Positions 57,600 through 64,000 of a DNA stretch of 64,000 bases are shown in pieces. This DNA comes from JAXMAZ01 sp046350115 (GTDB taxonomy: Bacteria > Planctomycetota > Planctomycetia > Gemmatales > Gemmataceae), in the NCBI GenBank assembly GCA_046350115.1, contig JAXMAZ010000016.1, forward strand, positions 99,376 to 163,375, written 5' to 3'. Position 1 is the stretch's first letter. Every line of letters begins with the position of its first letter. Made by a program: the position numbers and the translations under genes. The notes below the pieces were generated by a model. That model saw only the letters and a list, made by a program, of their open reading frames with translations, made no database searches and was not told the origin of the DNA.

Positions 57600-58393
57600 A
57601 TGACCGACGCCGAGTGGCAGGCGGCCGACTGGCACGTGGCGTTCGACGCCGTGTTTCGGGCAGGCCGGCGACCGCGGGGGAAGGGGGTTCAGCGGAGGCT
57701 GCGGCTGGCCCTGTGCGGGGCGGCCCGGCTGGCCTGGGACCGACTGCCGGACGACCGGTGCCGGGAGGCGGTCGAGGTGGCCGAGGCGTTCGCCGACGGC
57801 CGGGCGACGGCGGACGAGCTGGCCGCGGCCGAGCGGGCGGTGATGGCCGCGATGGCCGACGCGGTCCAGGCCCGCTCGTCGGCCGCTTTGGGCGGGATCG
57901 GGGCCGCGTTGCGGCGGACGGTAGCCGGCGAGCCACCCGTCGTGCTCGATCTCGGCTCGCTGCTTGGGCGGGCCGGCGGGATCGTCCGGGCGTCGCGGCG
58001 GCCCTGACGGACAGCCTGCGGTTGGCCGGCGGAAGCTCCGTCGCCCGGGCCGCGGTCGCCTCCCCGGTGACGCCCGCGTCCGCCCGCCACGGGCTGATGC
58101 AGTCGCTCGCCCTCATGCCCCCGGACGACGGGGCGGACCGGCTGGCCGGCGTGGTGCGGGACGTGTTCGTCAACCCGGCCGACCCGGTGACGTTCGACAA
58201 GCGGTGGCGGACGCGAGCCGTCGTCGGGCTGGCCGAGGGGATCGCCGCGGACGCCGGGTTCGACCGGCTGCCGGTGCTGGCCGACGCGCTGGAAGAAGCG
58301 GGGTGCGACGACCGGCGGGTGCTGGACCACTGCCGCGGGCCGGGGCCGCACGTCCGCGGCTGCTGGGTGGTGGACGGGCTGTTGGGAAAGTGA
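57600..58393 (+). pseudogene. Frameshifted Gemmata-type TIGR02996-like protein
   Basis: The first ~130 codons (MTDAEWQAADWHVAFDAVF, then LCGAARLAWDRLPDDRCREA and VEVAEAFADGRATADEL) end at 58007. The continuation in another frame, up to 58393, reads AFDKRW-like VTFDKRWRTRAVVGLAEG and LPVLADALEEAGCDDRRVLD, and ends HCRGPGPHVRGCWVVDGLLG. Together these are the standard N- and C-terminal parts of a protein family common in Gemmata. The join near 57990 needs one added base, so one base is missing. The function is unknown. Confidence 0.75.
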
Positions 58394-58401
58394 GTGGGCG
58401 A

Positions 58402-58429
58402 AAGCCCACCCGTTGCGACGGGTGGGCTT
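58402..58429. terminator. 12-bp palindrome between convergent genes
   Basis: AAGCCCACCCGT pairs with ACGGGTGGGCTT around TGCG. It is nearly identical to the palindrome at 49184-49213. It separates the frameshifted gene and the coiled-coil gene and could stop transcription from both sides. Confidence 0.85.
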
Positions 58430-58437
58430 GTGGGACT

Positions 58438-60210
58438 TCACGCCGGCTGCAGCGCCAGCACCTCGGGCACCAGTTCCGGCACCGGCAGCGCCTCCGGCGC
58501 CCGGTCGATCAGCGCCGCCGCCAGCCGGGCCACCTCGGTCCGCACGGCGGTCAACTCCTGGGCCGTCCGCTGCGACTGCTCCAGCTTCACCGCCAGGTCG
58601 GCCGCCCGCTCGTCCAGCTCCCGGGTGCGGGTCAGCCGCTCGGCCTCAACGAGTCGCTCGGCATCGGCCGCCGCCTGCCCCCGCTCGGCGGCATCGGCCG
58701 CCACCCGCGCCCACTCGCGACAGCGGTCGTCCGCCCGGTCCGCCTCGGCCGCCAGGCTCCGCCGGCGGGCGTCCAGCTCCTGCCCGGCCCGGGCGAAGTG
58801 GGCCTCCCACTTCTTGCCTGCCAACCGCAGCTTCCGCTCGGCCCGCTTCTGCTGCGGCCCGTCGGCCAGGGCCGCGGTCGCCGCCTCGACGGCGACCGCC
58901 CGGCCGGCCACGGCCGCCGCCCGGTCGGTCAACTCGGCCCGGTCCCGGTTCAGGTCGGCGAGCAGGCCGGTATACCGCTGCCGGGCCTCCACGCACGCGG
59001 CCAGCTCGGACCGCAGGGTGTCGATCTCCCGCCGCCGGTCGGCCGACCACCGCCGGCTCAGGTCGGTCAGGGACACCTCCCACCGGTGCAACTGGTCCCG
59101 GCGGGCGGTCAGCTCGGCGACCGCCTTGTCCCGGGTGGACGCGAGCGCCGCCTCGTGGGCGGTCAGAGCGGCTTGCCACCCTTCCAGCTTGGCCCGGAAC
59201 TCGACCAGTTCGGCCTCTCGCTCGCGGACCCGCTGCTCGGCCCGGGCCACCTGCCGGCCGCGGGCGTCCACCGCGTTCTCCCGGTCGCACACCACCCGGG
59301 CCATCTGCTCCAGCTCGGCGACCGTCTGGCACTCGGTCGCCTGCCAGGCGTGCCGGGCCAGCGTCACCGCCTCCACCTGCTCGGCCAGCACCAGCCGCTG
59401 GTCGTACAGCTCGGCCGCCCGCTTCTCCAGCTCGACCCGGGCGGCGGTCAGCCCGGCCCGTTCCCGGGCCAGATCCCGCTCCTTGTCCGTCAGGTCGGCC
59501 ATCAGTTGCAGGGCGTTCTCGCCGGCCGGCAGGTCCAGCGGCACGGAGTTGACGAACACCATCGGCCCGGCGTCGGCCCGGGGCGGGGCGAGTTCGCCCT
59601 CCAGGGCGGCCCGCCGCTCTTCGAGCTGCTGCACCACCGCCCGGGCGGCCACGGCCCGGGCGTCCAGCCGGGCGATCTCCGTGAGCAGATCGGCGACCCG
59701 GGCCTCGGTCCGGTCCCGGGCGCCGGTCAGCCGGTCGACCTCGGCGGCCAGGTCGGCCGCCCGCTGTTCGACGGCGGCCTGTTCGGCGGCGACGGTCCGC
59801 TCCGCCTCCTGGCGGTCGGCCAGCAGCCGCCGCTGGCCGTCGGTCAGCAGCGCCCAGCCGCGGTTGAGCCGGTCCCGGGAGGCGAGGGCGTCCTCGTGGA
59901 AGCGGGCCTGCTCGGCCCGGAACCGCTTCACCTCGTCGGCGAACCGGCGACGGTCCTCGGCCAGGTTCTCCCGCTCGGCGGCCCGGGCCGCCTGGGCCGC
60001 GGCCTCCTCCCGCCGCATCCGCTCCTTGAACCGGGCGTAAAGCTGCTTCGCCCTCACCCGGTCGGCCCGGGCGGCGTGCCGGAGGCGGTCGGTCTGGGCG
60101 GCGTGGCGGTCGGCCTGGGTGCGGGCGGCGTCGGCGTCCGCCCGCTGCTGCCGGACCTCCGCCCGCTTCGCCCGGACGTGTTCGAGCCACTCGGCGGCCT
60201 GCGGGTCCAT
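58438..60210 (-). CDS. Long coiled-coil protein of unknown function
   Basis: This 590-residue protein is almost entirely Ala/Arg/Glu/Leu-rich heptads (ERTVAAEQAAVEQRAADLAA; AELVEFRAKLEGWQAALTAH), so a long rod-like coiled coil is expected. A short non-helical insert (PPRADAGPMVFVNSVPLDLP) breaks it near residue 210. There is no signal peptide or membrane segment. The ATG at 60210 has GAGGGGG upstream. Such rods serve as cytoskeletal or scaffold elements in planctomycetes, but nothing here fixes the role. Its frame is low-complexity, so other frames also look open. Confidence 0.8.
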   Translation of the reverse strand: MDPQAAEWLEHVRAKRAEVRQQRADADAARTQADRHAAQTDRLRHAARADRVRAKQLYARFKERMRREEAAAQAARAAERENLAEDRRRFADEVKRFRAEQARFHEDALASRDRLNRGWALLTDGQRRLLADRQEAERTVAAEQAAVEQRAADLAAEVDRLTGARDRTEARVADLLTEIARLDARAVAARAVVQQLEERRAALEGELAPPRADAGPMVFVNSVPLDLPAGENALQLMADLTDKERDLARERAGLTAARVELEKRAAELYDQRLVLAEQVEAVTLARHAWQATECQTVAELEQMARVVCDRENAVDARGRQVARAEQRVREREAELVEFRAKLEGWQAALTAHEAALASTRDKAVAELTARRDQLHRWEVSLTDLSRRWSADRRREIDTLRSELAACVEARQRYTGLLADLNRDRAELTDRAAAVAGRAVAVEAATAALADGPQQKRAERKLRLAGKKWEAHFARAGQELDARRRSLAAEADRADDRCREWARVAADAAERGQAAADAERLVEAERLTRTRELDERAADLAVKLEQSQRTAQELTAVRTEVARLAAALIDRAPEALPVPELVPEVLALQPA

Positions 60211-60230
60211 GTCGTCGCCCCCTCTGTGGT

Positions 60231-60307
60231 GGCAAGGTGACACGGTGACGAGGCGACAAGGTGAATGTCCGGTTCACCTTGTCGCCTCGTCACCGTGTCA
60301 CCCTGTC
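60231..60307. repeat. 35-bp-arm inverted repeat upstream of the coiled-coil gene
   Basis: Arms 60231-60265 and 60273-60307 pair with two mismatches around a 7-base loop. The stem is built of GGTGACACGGTGACGAGGCG-like units, themselves short tandem repeats. It lies between two minus-strand genes. Confidence 0.92.
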
Positions 60308-60396
60308 GCCTCCCCGCCCCGGCGGAATAACCCGCATAGGTTATCGGCCGGTCCGGGGGAAGAATTCAGAGTGGCTCAAGTCGTGGGAGGGGGCGC

Positions 60397-60430
60397 AAAA
60401 AAAGCCCAGGGACGGTCGTCCCTGGGCTTT
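60397..60430 (-). terminator. Rho-independent terminator of trxA
   Basis: Read on the minus strand, AAAGCCCAGGGAC-loop-GTCCCTGGGCTTT is a 13-bp stem with a 4-base loop, followed by a run of seven T. It starts 24 bases after the trxA stop. It is the only textbook T-tract terminator I see in the window. Confidence 0.92.
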
Positions 60431-60453
60431 GGAGACTTTGCGGGGCCGGCGGC

Positions 60454-60783
60454 TTACAGGTGGGACTGGATGACCTTGGCCAGCTCGGCGTCCGAGATGG
60501 TGCCGACGTGCTGGAACACCGGCCGGTCGCTCCCCTTGAACATGAGCACCCGGGGGATGGTGGCCACGTCGTACTTGACCGCCAGGTCGCTGTTCTCGTC
60601 GACGTTCACCTTGCCCACCTTCACCTTGCCGGCGAACTGGTCGGCCAGCCGGTCGATGACCGGGGTGAGCTGGCGGCACGGGCCGCACCACGGCGCCCAG
60701 AAGTCGGCCACCACCAGGGTGCCGCTCTTCACCTCGGCGTCGAAGTTGTCGGTCGTCAGTTCGAGCACGTTCGGGCTGGCCAT
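60454..60783 (-). CDS. trxA: Thioredoxin
   Basis: This 109-residue cytoplasmic disulfide reductase has the active site WCGPC (Cys33, Cys36) within VVADFWAPWCGPCRQLTPVI. The cis-Pro loop is VATIPRVLMFKGSD, and it ends ELAKVIQSHL. The ATG at 60783 has GGAG six bases upstream, so the 35 in-frame residues before it are not coding. It stands alone, with its own terminator. Confidence 0.95.
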   Translation of the reverse strand: MASPNVLELTTDNFDAEVKSGTLVVADFWAPWCGPCRQLTPVIDRLADQFAGKVKVGKVNVDENSDLAVKYDVATIPRVLMFKGSDRPVFQHVGTISDAELAKVIQSHL

Positions 60784-60898
60784 GACAGGCTCCTGCGGGG
60801 TCTGGGTCGCGTCCGGTGGCCCAACCCGGATTGTATGCCGGGCCGGCGGGTTAGAGAGAGATATCCGCCAACCCGGTTCACCTTTCACGCGGGGAGGG

Positions 60899-60927
60899 TT
60901 GACGACCCGGCCCGCCCCCTTTAAAAA
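60899..60927 (+). promoter_or_regulatory. Promoter of tRNA-Glu
   Basis: TTGACG (60899-60904) and TAAAAA (60922-60927) are separated by 17 bp. The tRNA begins 15 bases after the -10 box. This is a sigma-70-like promoter at the expected distance. Confidence 0.75.
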
Positions 60928-60941
60928 GTGGGAGTTGGCAC

Positions 60942-61014
60942 GGCCCTGTCGTCTAGAGGCCTAGGACACGACCCTTTCAAGGTTGAGACCGGGGTTCGAA
61001 TCCCCGCAGGGTCA
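60942..61014 (+). tRNA. tRNA-Glu (anticodon UUC)
   Basis: The cloverleaf is complete: acceptor GGCCCTG/CAGGGTC, D-stem GTCT/GGAC with loop AGAGGCCTA, anticodon stem CGACC/GGTTG with loop CTTTCAA (anticodon TTC), and T-arm CGGGG TTCGAAT CCCCG. The discriminator is A and no CCA is encoded. The D-arm resembles E. coli tRNA-Glu. The 3' half overlaps the convergent integrase gene, so this tRNA is the attachment target. Confidence 0.95.
60977..61014. other. Probable attachment site (attL) in the tRNA-Glu 3' half
   Basis: The 3' 38 bases of the tRNA are also the antisense coding sequence of the last 12 residues of the integrase (LTLRGFEPRSQP). An integrase gene abutting the tRNA 3' end is the standard mark of tRNA-targeting elements. 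The crossover core should lie here, and a direct repeat is expected at the far end, beyond the window. Confidence 0.7.
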
Positions 61015-62311
61015 GTCGGTCGTCCGGACTGTGTCCGTCCGGACGGGACAGCAGCCGCCGGAAGCCTTCGCTGGGAAGGGTTTCCGGCGGCTGCGTCGTT
61101 TCCTGTCCGCTCCCGGCCGCTGCTGACTGCACCGCATTTTGCACCACAACTGCACCGCTTTCTGCACCGCCTCCGGCCGCCCGGTCGAACAGGTGGTCCG
61201 GAACCCGGGCGTAGTGCTTGAGTGCGACCGTCGCCGAGTGCCCCAACCATTCCGTCACGGCGCTGATCGGGAACCGCTCCAGTAAATCCGTCTCGCAGCT
61301 CGCCCGCAGGGTGTGGAACAGGCGGGGCCACCCCGGGAGACCGGCCCGGCGGATGAGCTTGGCGAACGGGGTCCGCAGGTTGGCGTTCACCCACCCGTTC
61401 GGCCCCTGCGAGGCCGCCCGGTAGCGGTCCCCCTGAGCCCCACCGACGACGTACACCCCGCCCGGCTCGGCCAGCTCGAACGCCTCGTCCAGGTACGGGC
61501 GGAGGGCGGCGAAGATCGGCGCGACCCGGTACTCCTTTCCCGGGATGTGCTCCGTCTTGGGGGAGGTGATGGCCATCCGGTTCGTCTCGAAGTTCACGTC
61601 CGCCCACGTCAGGGAAAGCACCTCGGACGGGCATCGCAGCCCGCCGAACCGGCACAGGGCGATGATGACCCGCCACGTCGGGGTGGCGGCCGCGATCAGC
61701 CGCTCGGTGTCGAACACGGACACGTATGCTTTCCGGTCCGCCGGCAGGGCGGATGCCGCCCTCACGCCCGCGAACGGGTCGGTGGCGATCAGCTTCTTCT
61801 TGACGGCGAAGGCGAAGATCGACCGGACCCGGCGGATGCGGCGGGCGACGGTGGCCGGGGCGAGTTCCCGCTCACGCAGGTGGGCCAGAAACCCGAGCGC
61901 GGTCTCCGGGGATATGGAGCGGAGGTCAATGGTCGGGGTGTAATAGCCGAGCAGGTCGTTGGTGATGGTGCGGTGATTGGTCCGGGTGCCGGGCTTGTTG
62001 CCGCTCTCCTTCTCCGTGGCATACAGGTCGAGCAGGCCGGCCAGTGTGGTTGCCATCGGCCGATCCGGGATGAGGCCGACGGCGGACAGCCTGGCGGCCA
62101 GGTCGTCTCCGATCCCGGCCACCCACGCGGCCGTGTCGGGGTCCAACGGCAGCTTGGCGATGATGCTGCTGTTCAGCGCTTCCACCTTCAGCTTGACCGA
62201 CTCGGCTACTTTCTTGGACACCCTGCCCAGCCGGATGCTCCGCCGTTTGCCGTCCGCGGCCACGAACTGGATGGTCCGGTTGCCGCGATCATCCGCACTC
62301 AGGGACGCCAT
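60977..62311 (-). CDS. Tyrosine recombinase/integrase
   Basis: This site-specific integrase (444 residues) catalyses insertion and excision at tRNA-Glu. The N-terminal arm and core-binding part (MATTLAGLLDLYATEKESGN; SPETALGFLAHLREREL) precede the catalytic domain. All expected residues are seen: Arg226 in FGGLRCPSEVL, Lys252 in SPKTEH, His333 and Arg336 in LFHTLRAS, His358 in EWLGHSAT and the nucleophile Tyr367 in LKHYARV. The ATG at 62311 begins ASLSADDRGNRTIQFV. The last residues run into the tRNA on the opposite strand. It marks the left end of an integrated element extending to the right. Confidence 0.93.
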   Translation of the reverse strand: MASLSADDRGNRTIQFVAADGKRRSIRLGRVSKKVAESVKLKVEALNSSIIAKLPLDPDTAAWVAGIGDDLAARLSAVGLIPDRPMATTLAGLLDLYATEKESGNKPGTRTNHRTITNDLLGYYTPTIDLRSISPETALGFLAHLRERELAPATVARRIRRVRSIFAFAVKKKLIATDPFAGVRAASALPADRKAYVSVFDTERLIAAATPTWRVIIALCRFGGLRCPSEVLSLTWADVNFETNRMAITSPKTEHIPGKEYRVAPIFAALRPYLDEAFELAEPGGVYVVGGAQGDRYRAASQGPNGWVNANLRTPFAKLIRRAGLPGWPRLFHTLRASCETDLLERFPISAVTEWLGHSATVALKHYARVPDHLFDRAAGGGAESGAVVVQNAVQSAAAGSGQETTQPPETLPSEGFRRLLSRPDGHSPDDRLTLRGFEPRSQP

Positions 62312-62389
62312 GTCAGCCTCGTGTGTATGGGGGTGGTGATCGTACCGGCCCCGGGCGGGGCCGGTCAAAGTCGGAGGGGCCGGTGCGAG

Positions 62390-64000
62390 TCAGTGGCCGA
62401 TGGTGTCCCAGACGTCGGTGTTCGTCACCCCGTCGCCGGTCCCGAACAGCCGACCCCCATGACGGGACTGTGGGCTGGCACCATGTCCGGGATCACCGGC
62501 ATCTCCGGCGGCCGGACTAGCCCGGTCCGGTGATCCCGGCGATCCCGGACATGGGTCAGCCCCCGCCGGCCGGCGGACCGCCCGGACCGTCCACCGATTC
62601 GTCTTGTGCCCGTCCGACCCGGCCTTGTCGATCATCCGCCCGCCGAAGTTCCGCCGCTGGAAGTGTCGGAACTTGTACCCGAGCGCCCGCCCGTCCAGCT
62701 TGCCGCACAGCTCCTCCACCCCCGCCCGGGCGTCCGCCAGCTCGTCCGGGACCGGGTCCGCCTTGAGCCGGGCCACCACCTCGGCGGCCGTCAGCCCGCG
62801 GCCGGCCGGGTCCAGGGCCGCCAGCCCGGCGATCACGTCCCGCATGGCGGCGGCGTCCCGGTCGGCCGCCGCCTGCAGCGCCTCCCGCGTCTCCCCGGGG
62901 TCGGGCAGACCGGCGAACACCACCGCCTCCCGGACCACCCCCGACCACTCCTCGTAGCTGCCCCACGCGGCCAGGCCGTGGGTCGGTCGGCCGGCGGCCA
63001 GCCACCCCTTCAGGACGGTCAGGGCGGCGGAGAGCAGCCGGCCGCGGTGCTCCCGGGCGTACCGCCGCAGGTCGGGGTGGCGGAACCCGGTCCGGGTCTC
63101 CGGCCGCTCGTCCAGGCTCTCCATCCGGATGTGGCACACCCGCCGGGACGAATCGGCCCGGAACTGGACGTTGTTCCCGGTCGCGTACCAGGTCAGGTGG
63201 AGCGGGCCGCGGTACGTCTTGTTCACCCCGAGCAACCGGTCCTTCCACACGTCGGCCGTCAGGGCGGCGTCCAGCACGTCGTTCCCGACCGGCCCGTCCA
63301 GGTTGTCCAGGAGCACCAGCCGCTCCCCTTCGACGGCCAAGGCGGTGATCTTCTTCCGCAGCTCCTCCCGGTCGCTGGTGTAGCTCATCACCGGGAACCG
63401 GTGGCCGAGCAGGGTGAGGGCGATCACGTCGGCCAAGAGGCCGGCCCCGGCCCCGCGGACGTTCTTGTCGATCAGGAACAGGGGGGCCGGGCCGTCGAAC
63501 AGGAACCAGGCCAGCGGGGTGAGCAGCCCGGCCACCCAGGCGGCCCGGTGGGCGCGGGTGAGAAACGGGAAGTCGGCCACCACGTCGAGCAGGGTGTCGA
63601 CCGCCGCGGCCACGTCCGCCCGGGTCGGCCGGTCGGGCACCGCGACGGCCAGCTCGGGCGGCAGGCAGGCCAGCAGCCGGGCGGCCGGGTGGTACCCGTT
63701 GGCCTTCAGCACCGTCCCGTCGGGCAGGACGACGGGGAACGGGACCAGGGCGTCGAGGGGGCGGACGCCGGGCCACCGCCGGCGGCGGTGGATCGCGCTG
63801 ACACACCAGGCCGGCGGGTGGACCGGGACCAGCACCTCCCCGTCCTTGGCCCGCCGGACCTCGACCCACCGGGCCACCCGAGACAGCCGCTCCCGGACCA
63901 GCGGCTCGGCCAGCTCCGCCACCGTCGGCCCTTCGGCCGGCCGGCGTCCGCGGCCCGCCGCATCCTCGCCCCCCTCCGGGTCGAACACCTGGACGAGCAG
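62390..64000 (-). CDS. Primase/helicase-like protein of the integrated element (5' partial)
   Basis: The frame is open to the window end, so the N-terminus is missing; at least 536 residues are present. The pattern resembles the helicase half of primase-helicase proteins of genomic islands: APLFLIDKNVRGAGAGLLAD in the Walker A place, ERLVLLDNLDG as Walker B, and WYATGNNVQF as a sensor motif, then ESLDERPETRTGFRHPD. The Walker A is degenerate, with no Gly-Lys-Ser/Thr, so ATPase activity is doubtful. The C-terminus (DPCPGSPGSPDRASPAAG…) is low in complexity and encoded by an inverted repeat. The integrase lies 78 bp downstream. Confidence 0.72.
   Translation of the reverse strand: MLVQVFDPEGGEDAAGRGRRPAEGPTVAELAEPLVRERLSRVARWVEVRRAKDGEVLVPVHPPAWCVSAIHRRRRWPGVRPLDALVPFPVVLPDGTVLKANGYHPAARLLACLPPELAVAVPDRPTRADVAAAVDTLLDVVADFPFLTRAHRAAWVAGLLTPLAWFLFDGPAPLFLIDKNVRGAGAGLLADVIALTLLGHRFPVMSYTSDREELRKKITALAVEGERLVLLDNLDGPVGNDVLDAALTADVWKDRLLGVNKTYRGPLHLTWYATGNNVQFRADSSRRVCHIRMESLDERPETRTGFRHPDLRRYAREHRGRLLSAALTVLKGWLAAGRPTHGLAAWGSYEEWSGVVREAVVFAGLPDPGETREALQAAADRDAAAMRDVIAGLAALDPAGRGLTAAEVVARLKADPVPDELADARAGVEELCGKLDGRALGYKFRHFQRRNFGGRMIDKAGSDGHKTNRWTVRAVRRPAGADPCPGSPGSPDRASPAAGDAGDPGHGASPQSRHGGRLFGTGDGVTNTDVWDTIGH
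62481..62554. repeat. In-frame inverted repeat at the end of the primase/helicase-like gene
   Basis: CCATGTCCGGGATCACCGGC… (62481-62508) pairs with 62527-62554 with three mismatches in 28 bp. It is inside the coding frame about 45 codons before the stop. This repeat belongs to the integrated element, so the insertion habit is not limited to the host backbone. Confidence 0.8.

Overview
This is a GC-rich chromosomal window from a planctomycete, most likely a member of the Gemmataceae. The reasons are family signatures: two PSCyt/PSD1 plus DUF1501 pairs, three DUF1559 prepilin-type proteins, a secreted protein with the N-terminal LEDRTVP motif, an ECF sigma factor fused to WD40 repeats, a Ser/Thr kinase fused to WD40 repeats, an exosortase with a PEP-CTERM substrate, and a plant/Chlamydia-like FabI.

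Layout. 1-12.9 kb: the 3' part of a kinase-WD40 gene, an SBBP/Calx-beta surface protein, a DUF1501/PSD1 pair, an amidase-DUF2891 fusion and a PEP-CTERM protein. 13-22.7 kb: ECF sigma-WD40, fabI, nikR, two DUF1559 genes, a coupled lipoprotein, a Cys-rich secreted protein and an FHA protein. 22.9-28.4 kb: three family-4-like glycosyltransferases and an FkbM methyltransferase, with a third DUF1559 gene between them. 28.7-39.2 kb: two TPR proteins, an exosortase-EpsI fusion, a WecA/MraY-like sugar-phosphate transferase, a Wzz/BY-kinase and a CpsB/YwqE-type phosphatase. Together these look like an exopolysaccharide and PEP-CTERM surface-sorting locus. 39.3-44.2 kb: an accessory patch with a COG2401-like ABC-ATPase/acetyltransferase, a Uma2 nuclease, a secreted protein and an isolated terminase pair. 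44.4-53.2 kb: a second PSD1/DUF1501 pair, then a minus-strand run of antiporter-PyrF, MFS transporter and DUF1653, and a frameshifted anti-sigma-like gene. 53.5-60.8 kb: solA-like oxidase, TerB-like protein, thioredoxin-fold lipoprotein, lspA, a frameshifted Gemmata-type gene, a coiled-coil protein and trxA. 60.9-64 kb: tRNA-Glu(UUC) whose 3' half is overlapped by a tyrosine integrase gene. This is the left edge of an integrated element that continues out of the window with a primase/helicase-like gene.

The most unusual feature is a dense set of long inverted repeats (stems of about 14-46 bp, mostly different in sequence). They lie in nearly every kind of gene junction and, in several cases, in frame inside genes. 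Every non-overlapping convergent gene junction contains a hairpin or inverted repeat. Several repeats supply the stop codon, the C-terminus or an internal insertion of a protein, and one bridges the antiporter and PyrF reading frames. The behaviour recalls Rickettsia palindromic elements, but the sequences look unrelated. Coding calls rest on frame continuity and recognised motifs. No database search was available.
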